Shown here in pieces: positions 16,465 through 26,603 of a stretch of 64,000 bases of DNA. A program made the translations under genes and the position numbers. The first letter of the stretch is position 1. Each line of letters opens with the position of its first letter. The DNA comes from Acuticoccus sp963704595 (GTDB taxonomy: Bacteria > Pseudomonadota > Alphaproteobacteria > Rhizobiales > Amorphaceae): positions 4,340,001 through 4,404,000 of the forward strand of contig OY969922.1 of assembly GCA_963704595.1 (NCBI GenBank), given 5' to 3'. Below the pieces are notes generated by a model. The model had not been told where the DNA came from, ran no database searches, and worked only from the letters and a program-made list of their open reading frames with translations.

Positions 16465-16881
16465 ATCCTTTCGGCTTTTCCGGGGGATGGCGTGATGCCG
16501 GCCGGTTGCCCGGCTGCCACGCAGGAGACCTCGGCTCGGGCGCCTTGTTGCCCGTCCTTGCTTTCGCCTCACCGCCCGCTCCGGCGGCTTGAATTGGGCG
16601 CGCCTCCTTCTCTCGAGCGGCGTTTCCCCGGCCGTGAGACCGGCGCCGCGCGTGGCTCCACCCGGTCCAGCGCCGCCCGCCGGGTCCGTTAAGCCCGCCG
16701 CGCCACGGCAACCGAAGTCCCTCGCTCTCGTGGCGGACGGTCCGGCACGCTCCCGTCGGAGTGAGGCGACGGGTGCAATGTGGCACGACTGGCGCGGACC
16801 GGGGATAAGTCGCCGGCATCTGCAGTCGGTGTGCACGCTACGCCGCCGCGACCCATGCCGATCCCTTACCTTGCCGGAGGA

Positions 16882-18310
16882 TCAGCGCGGGCGGTTTGAC
16901 GTTACCGGTCCGAGCGGAAGGCGCACCGTGGCCTCGAGGCCGCCTTCGGGGCGGTTGGCGAGGGTGATGGTGCCGCCGTGGGCGCGCAGAATGGTGCGGG
17001 CGATGGAGAGGCCGAGGCCGGCGCCGCCGCTTTCGAGGCTGCGGCTGTCCTCGAGGCGCCTGAACGGCTCGAACACCGCTTCGAGCTCGTCCGGGGGGAT
17101 GCCGGGGCCGTCGTCGGTGACGGTGACGATGGCGGTCCCGTCCGCGGCGGAGAGGCGGATGCGGGCCGGGCCGGCATAGCGCTCGGCGTTGCCGAGGATG
17201 TTGGCGAACGCGCGCGACAGGGCAACGGGGCGGCCGGGCACCTGAAGCTGCGGCGGACCGTCGAAGCTGTGCCCGCCTTCGGCGGCGAGGCCCGAAAGGA
17301 GCTCCGCGATGTCGACGGCGGCGGCGGGCTCGGTCTCGGCCTCATTGCGGCCCCATTCGAGCAGGCCGTCGGCCATCACGCGCATTTCTTCCAGCGTGCG
17401 GACCATTGCGTCGCGGGTCTCGTCGTCGAGCATTTCGGCGCGGATGCGGAGCGACGTGATGGGGGTGCGGAGGTCATGGCCGACGGCGGCGATGGTGCGG
17501 GCGCGTTCGGCGTCGAACGCCGCGATGCGGGCCTGCATGGCGTTGAAAGCTGCAGCGGCGCTCAGGATCTCGCGCGGGCCGGTTTCGGGGACGCGGGCGC
17601 TGCGGTCGCCGGCGCCGGCCCGGCCCGCCGCGGCGGCGAGCTGGTTGAGCGGGCGCGTGATCCGCCGGATGAAGCCGAGGCCGACGATGAGGACGGCGAC
17701 CAGCGACAGGAGGAGCGTGAACACCACCGCGCCGCTCACCACGGGCGGCCCCCAGTCCGGCCTGCGCTGGACGACGTTGAGCCACGTGCCGTCGCCGAGC
17801 GGGATGGACGCCTCGACGCGGGTGAGGCGCAGCGGCGGGCCACGGCGGCCCTCGCGGCCCTCTGGCGGGCCTTCGGCGTCGTCGTCCTCGTGGCCCTCGT
17901 GGCGGGGGTGCCGGTGCTCCCGGCGGGGGCGCGGGCCGCGGCCCTCGCTGACGGCGATGCGGGCGTCGGCGGCGCTGTCGCCGAGGGCCTCGCGCAGAGT
18001 TTCGAGGAGGGCCTCGGCGCGCCAGTTGGTGTCGCTCAGGGCAAGGAGCGGCTCGCTATCGACGGTGAGGCGGTTGAAGGGCGAGGAGGCGGCGCGGGCG
18101 ATCTCGCCCGCGCAGGTCCGCCGGGACGTTGGTGAGGATCGGCAGGAGCGAGACGATCCGCTCCACCTGGAGGCCGCGGCGGGCCTCGCGCGCAAAGCGG
18201 TTCTGCTCGAAGTTGAGGAGCACCAGCGCAACGACGTTGGCCGCGATCAGCGCCAGCGCGAGGACGAGGACGAGCTGGCCGGCAAGGCTCCTGGGGCGGG
18301 AAAGCCTCAT
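16882..18310 (-). CDS. Sensor histidine kinase (one-base frameshift)
   Basis: About 475 residues when one extra base in a GGG run near 18108 is skipped. TM1 is at about 12-32 and TM2 at about 192-214, followed by HAMP and the phosphorylation site H278 in VGHDLRTPITSLRIRAE. The N box (NILGNAERYA), G1 (DDGPGIPPDELEAVFEPF) and G2 (GGAGLGLSIARTI) follow. The periplasmic part contains a striking Arg/His/acidic stretch at about 124-158 (for example REHRHPRHEGHEDDD), which might bind a divalent metal. The ATG at 18310 overlaps the response regulator stop (ATGA). The kinase probably senses an envelope or metal signal and phosphorylates the adjacent regulator. Confidence 0.87.
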
Positions 18311-19023
18311 GCGTCCCGCTCCGGCGTCACCGGCGGCGCGAGGCGGTAGCCGCCGCCCCATTCGGTGACGATGATGGCGGGCTGCTTGGGGTCGTCCTCG
18401 AGCTTGCGGCGGAGGCGGCTCACCTGGTTGTCGATCGCGCGGTCGTAGGGCTTGGCCTCGCGGCCCTGCGTGATGTCGAGGAGCTGGTCGCGGGTGAGGA
18501 CCTGGCCGGGGCGCTCCACAAGCGCCGAGAGGAGCCGCGCCTCGGCGGTGGTGAGGGGGAGCGGCTCGGCGCCGTGGCGGGAGACGGTGCGGGCGGCGGG
18601 GTCGTACCGCCAGCCCGCGAAGAGCACCGGGCCGTCCGCGCTGGCGGCGGGCTGGCCGGGGACGCGGCGCAGGACCGCGCGGATGCGGGCCAGCAGCTCG
18701 CGCGGGTTGAAGGGTTTCACCACGTAGTCGTCGGCGCCGAGTTCGAGGCCGACGATCCGGTCGGCCTCGTCGGCCATCGCGGTGAGGAGGATGACGGGCG
18801 GCCCGCCGCGCGCGGTGAGCCAACGGCAGAGGGAGAGGCCGTTCTCGCCGGGCATCATCACGTCGAGCACCACGAGGTCGACGGCGCCGTCCTGCACGGC
18901 GGCGCGGCCGGCGGCAGCGTCGGCGGCGAGGCTGACGCGGTGGCCCTGCGCCCGCAGGTACGTGCCCAGCGGCTCGCGGATGTCACGCGCGTCGTCGACG
19001 ATGAGGATGTGCGGCTCGTTCAT
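18307..19023 (-). CDS. OmpR-family response regulator
   Basis: A 238-residue regulator. The receiver domain has acidic D10/D11, phosphorylation site D54, T81 and K103 (VVKPF). A winged-helix DNA-binding domain begins at about residue 135, with RLLSALVERPGQVLTRDQLL and the wing EWGGGYRLAPP. I chose the ATG at 19023 because the receiver alignment begins there; the open frame runs further upstream without family resemblance. It is translationally coupled to the kinase and divergent from the EF-hand protein. The operator at 19068-19112 lies directly upstream, so autoregulation is likely. Confidence 0.92.
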   Translation of the reverse strand: MNEPHILIVDDARDIREPLGTYLRAQGHRVSLAADAAAGRAAVQDGAVDLVVLDVMMPGENGLSLCRWLTARGGPPVILLTAMADEADRIVGLELGADDYVVKPFNPRELLARIRAVLRRVPGQPAASADGPVLFAGWRYDPAARTVSRHGAEPLPLTTAEARLLSALVERPGQVLTRDQLLDITQGREAKPYDRAIDNQVSRLRRKLEDDPKQPAIIVTEWGGGYRLAPPVTPERDA

Positions 19024-19067
19024 GGGCTCAGCGATAGCGGGAAAATCGGTGGGGGGCGGAGGGAATT

Positions 19068-19112
19068 TGTCGCAAGGTGTCGCAGATCGGCAGGCTGCGA
19101 CAGACGGCGACA
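19068..19112. promoter_or_regulatory. Four-site operator between response regulator and EF-hand gene
   Basis: Two exact direct repeats TGTCGCA start at 19068 and 19078. Two opposite-facing copies follow: TGCGACA at 19096 and GGCGACA at 19106. The 10-base spacing within each pair is one helical turn, as expected for OmpR-type dimers. The symmetric layout between divergent genes suggests that the regulator controls both its own operon and the EF-hand gene. Confidence 0.65.
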
Positions 19113-19206
19113 AACTCGCCCGAAGCCGACACACATTGCGGGGCGGACATCCGTATCTCGGGTCTCGGCGGGCAACACTGCCCGGACCTACACAAGGATG
19201 TCAGAC

Positions 19207-19932
19207 ATGAAGTACCCGAGCAAAGTCGTGATCCTCGCAGCAGGCCTTTCCGTGGCAGGCGCCGCACTGGCGACGGCCGCGCAGCTCGCGCCGGCCGGGC
19301 CGGTGACTGGCGCGACCCAGAGCGGCGTGACCGTCGTCCACATGGACGGCGACGAGCGCGGCGAACGGCATGGCAAGCGCCACGGCAAGCGCGGTGAGCG
19401 CGGTGAGCGCGGCGAGCGGGGCGAACGGCACGGGATGCGGCACGGGATGCGCCATGGCGGCCGCGGTCCCGGCGGGCATCGCGGTCCGCGCGGCCCCTTC
19501 GGCCCGGTGATGGGCGTGATCGACATGCCGGCACTGATGAAGGCGGCCGACACCGACGGCGACCGCTCGCTCAGCCAGGCCGAGATCGACGCGCTGATCG
19601 CATCCAAGGCCCAGATCGGCGATGCGGACGGTGACGGCAACATCACGCTCGGCGAGTTCGAGGCGATCTGGCTCGACCTCACCCGGACGGCGATGGTCCG
19701 CACCTTCCAGCACATGGACAAGGACGGCGACGCGGTGATCACCGCGGTGGAGGTCGACGACCGCTTCGGCGACGTGGTCGAGATGATGGACCGCAACGGC
19801 GACGGCAAGATCGGGCGCGACGACCGCCGCGGCCGGCCTGGCTTCGGCCCGCGTGGCCCGCGCGGCCCCGAGGCACCGCCCGCTCAGGGCGAGATGCCGG
19901 ATGACGGCCCCGACGCGCCCGAAGCCGACTGA
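19207..19932 (+). CDS. Secreted EF-hand protein with Arg/Gly/His-rich segment
   Basis: A 241-residue protein with an N-terminal signal peptide (hydrophobic to about residue 26, AATAAQLA region). A low-complexity segment rich in Arg, Gly, His and Glu follows at about 48-98. Four EF-hand loops lie at 115-126, 139-150, 171-182 and 195-206, each with the DxDGDxxIxxxE-like pattern; the C-terminus is Pro/Gly/Asp-rich. It probably binds calcium in the periplasm or outside the cell. The ATG at 19207 has AAGG 9 bases upstream; an ATG at 19198 is too close to that site. It is divergent from the two-component system and separated from it by the repeated operator. Confidence 0.85.
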   Translation: MKYPSKVVILAAGLSVAGAALATAAQLAPAGPVTGATQSGVTVVHMDGDERGERHGKRHGKRGERGERGERGERHGMRHGMRHGGRGPGGHRGPRGPFGPVMGVIDMPALMKAADTDGDRSLSQAEIDALIASKAQIGDADGDGNITLGEFEAIWLDLTRTAMVRTFQHMDKDGDAVITAVEVDDRFGDVVEMMDRNGDGKIGRDDRRGRPGFGPRGPRGPEAPPAQGEMPDDGPDAPEAD

Positions 19933-19941
19933 CACGGCCGT

Positions 19942-20019
19942 CCGCCCGGGTTCTTCCGGGCGGGCTCGCCACCCGCGTCAACACGTCCCCCGCGCTGCCG
20001 CCAAGGCGGCGCGGGGTTT
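19942..20019 (+). terminator. Tandem hairpins after the EF-hand gene
   Basis: A first stem (CCGCCCGG at 19942-19949 with CCGGGCGG at 19956-19963) is followed by a longer stem at 19988-20016. The longer stem has a 2-base loop and ends in GCGGGGTTTC. Together they should stop transcription before the sugar operon. Confidence 0.6.
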
Positions 20020-20165
20020 CGTGCGTTGCCACCGCTGGCGTAAAGCGATGGGAACAGGTTCAGTATTGACGAAGTAACAGGCTGCCCTAAGCTCCCGAAA
20101 TGAGGCTGACACAGAGCAGCCGCCTGCATCACACCGCAGGCCATAAGCATTTTTGGGAGGTATTT

Positions 20166-21452
<1,287 letters not shown>

Positions 21453-21565
21453 GACGACTACGCGAGAGCAGGCCGGCGGCCATGTCCGCCGGTCCCGTTC
21501 CACCTCGATGAGCGCAGCCGGCGGGCCGTGATCGCGGCGACGGCAGAGGCGCTGGAGGCTCCGTG

Positions 21566-22585
21566 ATGGCCCAGAGCGACGTCGCGTCCACCGGACTGAA
21601 GCGCCCGCCGATGCCGGCCGGGAACACCGGCGCAGGCCGCCCGCCGACCGCAGCGGCGCCTGCGGTTCGCCGCAGCGGCGGCAGCGAACTCACCCGGGCG
21701 AAGATCCGCTCGGCCGCCCTCTTCCTCCTCCCTATGCTGATCGTTCTGGCGCTGGTCGCCGGCTGGCCGCTCGGGCGGACGATCTACTTTGCCTTCACCA
21801 ACGCGACGCTGAACGACATCAACAACTACGAGTTCGTCGGCTTCGAGAACTTCTTCAATTCCGAGTGGGGCGGGCTCCTCAAGGACCCGCAGTGGTGGAA
21901 CGCGGTCTGGAACACGATCTGGTTCGCCGCGATCTCGGTGACGCTGGAGACGATCCTCGGCCTCATCGTGGCGCTGGCGCTCAACATGCGCTTTCCGGGC
22001 CGGGGCATCGTGCGCGCGGCGGTGCTGATCCCGTGGGCGATCCCCACCATCGTGTCGGCGCAGATGTGGGGCTGGATGCTGCACGACCAGTTCGGCGTCA
22101 TCAACGCGATGCTGATGGGACTCGGCATCATCTCCACCCCCATCGCGTGGACCGCCAACCCCGACACCGCGATGCTGGCGGTGGTGATGGTGGACGTCTG
22201 GAAGACGACGCCGTTCATGGCGCTCCTGATCCTCGCGGGGCTCCAGATGCTGCCGTCCGACTGCTACGAGTCGGCCCGCGTCGACGGCATTCCGCCCTGG
22301 AAGGTGTTCTTCCGGGTGACGCTGCCGCTGGTCTATCCGGCCATCGCCGTCGCGGTGATCTTCCGTGCGCTCGATGCGCTGCGCATCTTCGACCTCATCT
22401 ACGTGCTGACGTCGAACTCGGCGGACACGATGAGTATGTCGGTCTATGCGCGGCAGCAGCTCGTCGACTTCCAGGACGTCGGCTACGGGTCGGCGGCATC
22501 GACGGCGCTCTTCCTCATCATCGCGCTGCTCACGATCTTCTACATCATCGTCGGCAAGGTCGATCTTTCGGGAGAGAAGTCATGA
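21566..22585 (+). CDS. Sugar ABC transporter permease (MalF/ThuF-type)
   Basis: A 339-residue permease with six predicted membrane segments after a polar N-terminal extension of about 45 residues. The EAA-type cytoplasmic loop reads YESARVDGIPPWKVFFRVTLPL. The ATG at 21566 has GGAGG with a 7-base spacing; the GTG at 21563 is less likely. It pairs with the next permease to form the channel for alpha-glucosides. Confidence 0.9.
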   Translation: MAQSDVASTGLKRPPMPAGNTGAGRPPTAAAPAVRRSGGSELTRAKIRSAALFLLPMLIVLALVAGWPLGRTIYFAFTNATLNDINNYEFVGFENFFNSEWGGLLKDPQWWNAVWNTIWFAAISVTLETILGLIVALALNMRFPGRGIVRAAVLIPWAIPTIVSAQMWGWMLHDQFGVINAMLMGLGIISTPIAWTANPDTAMLAVVMVDVWKTTPFMALLILAGLQMLPSDCYESARVDGIPPWKVFFRVTLPLVYPAIAVAVIFRALDALRIFDLIYVLTSNSADTMSMSVYARQQLVDFQDVGYGSAASTALFLIIALLTIFYIIVGKVDLSGEKS

Positions 22586-23412
22586 CGCACTGGTCCCTCC
22601 CCTCCAAGATCGGCTTCTATGTCCTGTTGCTGGCCATCGCCGTCTTCGCGCTGTTCCCGTTCTATTATGCCATCGTTTCGAGCTTCAAGACGGGAGCGGA
22701 GCTGTTCACGGTCGACCTCCTGCCGTCGTGGAATCTCGAGAACTACTTTGCCGTGTTCCGCGAGCAGCCGTTCGCGCGCAACATCCTGAACTCGATCATC
22801 GTGGCGACCGTGGTGGTCGCGATCTCGCTCGCGCTCGCGGTGACGGCATCGTTCGCGCTGGCGCGGGTGCACTTTCGCGGACGCGGGCTCCTGCTCCTCA
22901 CGGTGCTCTCGGTCTCGATGTTCCCGCAGGTGGCGGTGCTTTCCGGCATGTTCGAGCTCATCCGCGGGCTCGGGCTCTACAACTCGCTGGGCGGGCTGAT
23001 GCTCGCCAACCTCATCCTCACGCTCCCCTTCACCGTCTGGGTGCTGACGACGTTCATGCGCCAGTTGCCCAAGGAGCTGGAGGAGGCCGCCTACGTCGAC
23101 GGGGCGACGCCGCTCGAGGTCATCACCAAGGTGTTCCTCCCCGTCCTGTGGCCGGCGCTGGTGACGACGGGGCTGCTCGCCTTCATCGCCGCGTGGAACG
23201 AGTTCCTGTTCGCGCTGACCTTCACCCTTTCCAACGAGATGCGGACCGTTCCGGTCGCCATCGCGTTGATCACCGGCGGCAGCCAGTACGAGCTGCCGTG
23301 GGGCAACATCATGGCCGCCTCGGTGATCGTCACCGTGCCGCTGATCATTCTGGTGCTGATCTTCCAGCGCAAGATCATCGGCGGACTGACCGCCGGCGCG
23401 GTGAAAGGGTGA
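22582..23412 (+). CDS. Sugar ABC transporter permease (MalG/ThuG-type)
   Basis: A 276-residue six-segment permease with the EAA loop LEEAAYVDGATPLEVITKVFLPVLWP. The ATG overlaps the previous stop (ATGA), so the two permeases are translationally coupled. Its length fits ThuG (about 276 residues) better than the longer AglG. The next gene starts 4 bases after its stop. Confidence 0.91.
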   Translation: MTHWSLPSKIGFYVLLLAIAVFALFPFYYAIVSSFKTGAELFTVDLLPSWNLENYFAVFREQPFARNILNSIIVATVVVAISLALAVTASFALARVHFRGRGLLLLTVLSVSMFPQVAVLSGMFELIRGLGLYNSLGGLMLANLILTLPFTVWVLTTFMRQLPKELEEAAYVDGATPLEVITKVFLPVLWPALVTTGLLAFIAAWNEFLFALTFTLSNEMRTVPVAIALITGGSQYELPWGNIMAASVIVTVPLIILVLIFQRKIIGGLTAGAVKG

Positions 23413-23416
23413 CGAC

Positions 23417-25060
23417 GTGAACGTTCACGCAAAACCGGGCAGCGCAGCGCGGCAGCTCGCCGGCGACCCCGACTGGTGGCGCGGCGGCGTGATCTACCAG
23501 ATCTACCCGCGCTCCTTCCTCGACACCAACGGCGACGGGATCGGCGACCTCAAGGGCGTGACCCAGAAGCTCGACTACGTGGCGAGCCTCAACGTCGACG
23601 CCATCTGGCTCTCGCCCTTCTTCGTCTCGCCGATGGACGACTTCGGCTACGACGTGGCGGACTACCGCGACATCGACCCGATGTTCGGCACCCTGGCCGA
23701 CTTCGACGAGATGGTCGCGGCGGCGCACGAGCGGGGCCTGCGCATCCTCATCGACCTCGTGCTGTCGCACACGTCGGACCGGCACCCGTGGTTCGTGGAA
23801 AGCCGCAAGAGCCGCGATAACCCGAAGGCGGACTGGTACGTCTGGGCCGACCCGAAGCCGGACGGCACGCCGCCGACCAACTGGCTCGCGATGTTCGGCG
23901 GCCCGGCGTGGGAATGGGATTCCAGCCGCCGCCAGTACTACATGCACAACTTCCTGACGAGCCAGCCGGACCTCAACTACCACAACGAGGAGGTTCAGGA
24001 CGCGATCCTCGACGTGGCGCGCTTCTGGCTGGACCGCGGCGTCGACGGCTTCCGGCTCGATACCGTCAACAAGTACGTTCACGACAGGGAGCTGCGCGAC
24101 AACCCGCCGATGGAGCCCGGCATGAGCGCGACGGTGCAGAAGGGCAACCCGATCGCGATGCAGCAGCCGATCTTCTCGATCAATCGGCCCGAAAACCTCG
24201 CCTTCGTGGAGCGCCTGCGCGCCGTGCTCGACGAGTACCCCGGCACGACGACGGTGGGCGAGATCGGCAACCGCATGTCCGACGGGCCGGAGCTCGGCCA
24301 GTACACAGCGCCCGGCCGCCTCCACATGGCCTACAGCTTCGACCTTCTCCACGCGCCGATCACCGCGCCCGCCGTGCGGGTCGCGGCCGAACGCGCGGCC
24401 ACGCTCGGCGCATCTTGGACGTCGTGGCCGTTCTCCAACCACGACGTGGTGCGCGTCGTCAGCCGCGCGGGGCTCGGGCCGGACAGCGGGCCGATGCTCC
24501 TCCAGCTGATGATGTGCCTCTACGGCACGCCGACGATGTACCAGGGCGACGAGCTGGGGCTCACCGAGGCGGACGTGCCGTTCGACCTCATCAAGGACCC
24601 CTACGGCAAGCGCTTCTGGCCCGAGATCAAGGGCCGCGACGGCTGCCGCACGCCGATGCCGTGGCGCGGCGGAATCGACCATGCGGGCTTCAGCACCGGC
24701 GAGCCTTGGCTGCCGGTCGATGCGGATCATGCAGCGCGCGCGGTGGACCGGCAGGACCAGGACCCGGCGTCGGACCTCAACCGGGCGCGCGCCTTCATCG
24801 GCTGGCGGCGGGAGAACGCGGCGCTGACGAAGGGCGAGTTCGCCTTCCTGCCGGCCGCCGACCCGGTGATCGCATTCACCCGCACCGGCGACGACGGGAC
24901 GGTGCTCGTCTGCGCCTTCAACCTTTCGAGCGAGCCGGCGCGGTGGACGGCGCCGTTCGCCGTGGCGCTTGAGGACGTGCCGGGCATGGAGGGCGCGTCC
25001 CTCGACGGCGATACATTGGCGTTCGAGCCGCTAGGCGCGGCGATCGCGCGAAAAACATAA
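23417..25060 (+). CDS. aglA: Alpha-glucosidase, GH13 family
   Basis: A 547-residue cytoplasmic GH13 enzyme. The nucleophile is D215 (GFRLDTVN), the acid/base is E282 (VGEIGN), and the transition-state Asp is D343 (SNHD). The N-terminal WWRGGVIYQIYPRSFLDTNGDG block is that of oligo-1,6-glucosidase/alpha-glucosidase and closely matches AglA of rhizobia. It would hydrolyse imported sucrose, maltose, trehalulose or similar alpha-glucosides. The start is a GTG at 23417 just after the permease stop. Its place between permease and ATPase genes is the agl arrangement. Confidence 0.9.
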   Translation: MNVHAKPGSAARQLAGDPDWWRGGVIYQIYPRSFLDTNGDGIGDLKGVTQKLDYVASLNVDAIWLSPFFVSPMDDFGYDVADYRDIDPMFGTLADFDEMVAAAHERGLRILIDLVLSHTSDRHPWFVESRKSRDNPKADWYVWADPKPDGTPPTNWLAMFGGPAWEWDSSRRQYYMHNFLTSQPDLNYHNEEVQDAILDVARFWLDRGVDGFRLDTVNKYVHDRELRDNPPMEPGMSATVQKGNPIAMQQPIFSINRPENLAFVERLRAVLDEYPGTTTVGEIGNRMSDGPELGQYTAPGRLHMAYSFDLLHAPITAPAVRVAAERAATLGASWTSWPFSNHDVVRVVSRAGLGPDSGPMLLQLMMCLYGTPTMYQGDELGLTEADVPFDLIKDPYGKRFWPEIKGRDGCRTPMPWRGGIDHAGFSTGEPWLPVDADHAARAVDRQDQDPASDLNRARAFIGWRRENAALTKGEFAFLPAADPVIAFTRTGDDGTVLVCAFNLSSEPARWTAPFAVALEDVPGMEGASLDGDTLAFEPLGAAIARKT

Positions 25061-25081
25061 AAACGGCGGGAGGCGAGGCTG

Positions 25082-26213
25082 ATGGCAACGGTTGTTATGG
25101 ACGGGGTCCGCAAGTCGTTCGGCAGCGTGGAGACGATCCACGGGGTCAACCTCGACATCAGGGATCAGGAGTTCGTGGTCTTCGTCGGCCCGTCGGGCTG
25201 CGGCAAGTCCACCCTGCTGCGGCTGGTGGCGGGGCTGGAGGACATCACCTCCGGCGACCTCATGATCGACGGCGAGCGCGTCAACTCGCTGCCGCCGGCC
25301 AAGCGCGGGATCGCGATGGTGTTCCAGTCCTACGCGCTCTACCCGCACATGAGCGTCTACGAGAACATGGCGTTCGGTCTCCGCCGCGGCGGCACCGACA
25401 ATGCCGCAATCGAGACGAAGGTGAAGGAAGCGGCGCGCATCCTGGAGCTCGACAAGCTCCTCGACCGGCTGCCCAAGAACCTCTCCGGCGGCCAGCGCCA
25501 GCGCGTCGCCATCGGCCGGGCGATCGTGCGCGACCCCAAGGTTTTCCTGTTCGACGAGCCGCTCTCCAACCTCGACGCGGCGCTGCGCGTCCAGACGCGG
25601 CTCGAGATCGCCAAGCTGCACCGGCGGATGGACGCCACGATGATCTACGTCACCCACGACCAGGTGGAGGCGATGACGCTGGCGGACCGGATCGTGGTGC
25701 TGAACGCCGGCAACGTGGAGCAGTTCGGCACCCCGCTCGACCTCTACCACCGCCCGCGAAAACCAGTTCGTCGCGACCTTCCTCGGCTCGCCGACCATGA
25801 ACATCCTCGATGCCCGGCTCGGCGAGACCACCGACCGGAGCGCCCGCGTGGTGCTCCCCGATACCGGCGAGGTGAGCGTCTCCGCCAGCGTGATGGGGAT
25901 GCAGCCCGGCGAGGCGGTGCGGCTCGGGATGCGCCCGGAGCACCTTGCGCTCGCCGACCCCGACGGCGCGGACTTCTCGGGCACGGTCGACGTGGTGGAG
26001 GAGCTCGGCGAAAGCCACCTCGTCCACGTGATCGTGCCGCGGGGCGACCGGATCGTGGTGCGCGCCACCGGCGACGCGAAGGTGCGCGAGGGCGAACGCG
26101 TCGGCATCCGCTTCGACGCCAACGACGGCCACCTCTTCCGCGCCGACGGCGTGGCGCTCCCCCGCACCGGGCCCGCGGCGGAGGCCAACACCCCCCCGCC
26201 GACCCAGCACTGA
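25082..26213 (+). CDS. Sugar ABC transporter ATPase, MalK/UgpC-type (one-base frameshift)
   Basis: About 376 residues when one extra base near 25757 is skipped. Walker A is GPSGCGKST, the signature LSGGQRQRVAIGRA, Walker B VFLFDEP, and the switch His is in YVTHDQVEAMTLADRI. After LDLYHRP the frame breaks and continues as ENQFVATFLGSPTMN, the canonical family sequence, into the regulatory TOBE domain with RPEHLALAD. Read as given, the protein would lose its regulatory domain and gain a junk tail. It is the shared energiser of the alpha-glucoside importer. Confidence 0.88.
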
Positions 26214-26224
26214 GCAGGGCGGGG

Positions 26225-26593
26225 TCAGTCGGCAGGGACGAGAAGGAGCGCCCGCGTCCCGTCCGTGCTGTAGGCCTGCAACATCCCGTCGTCGCGCGGC
26301 TCCAGGCGGAAGCAGTTCTCGGTGTTGTCGCGGAAGGCGGCATAGCGGGTGCAGTAGGCATCGCCGGCTAGCCGCCAGCTACCAGCTTCCTGCCGTCCGT
26401 CCGGGAAAGTGAGGACGGACGTCCCGTCCTCCGCGTAGACGACGCTCGCCACCGTCGCGCCGTTCGCCGGATCGACGCCGGTGTAGGCGCGCCCGGTGAT
26501 GGCGGCGGCGAGCCCTTCGGCGTCGAGCGGGGCGGCCAGAGCCGGGGCTAGCATTGCTGCGAGGGCTGCGGCGGCGATCAGCGTCCGGTGCAT
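26225..26593 (-). CDS. Small secreted protein of unknown function
   Basis: A 122-residue protein with a clear signal peptide (MHRTLIAAAALAAMLAPALA). The mature part of about 102 residues contains two Cys (in DAYCTRYAAF and ENCFRLEP) that could form a disulfide. It ends 11 bases from the convergent ATPase gene. I do not recognise the family. Its pattern of a charged, Trp/Tyr-containing beta-rich domain (FPDGRQEAGSWRLAGDAYC) is common in small periplasmic proteins. Confidence 0.7.
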   Translation of the reverse strand: MHRTLIAAAALAAMLAPALAAPLDAEGLAAAITGRAYTGVDPANGATVASVVYAEDGTSVLTFPDGRQEAGSWRLAGDAYCTRYAAFRDNTENCFRLEPRDDGMLQAYSTDGTRALLLVPAD

Positions 26594-26603
26594 GGCATGA
26601 GCC

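Larger units (their letters stand above)
16358..16881. other. 524-base gene-free region with two large hairpins
   Basis: It lies between the convergent ends of the HSD10-like gene and the sensor kinase gene. It holds the hairpin at 16367-16399 and an 18-base imperfect inverted repeat at 16411-16464. The 11-base sequence GCTTGAATTGG occurs twice, in the loop of the second hairpin (about 16428) and again near 16587. Open frames here have no family resemblance and I see no RNA gene. Confidence 0.5.
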
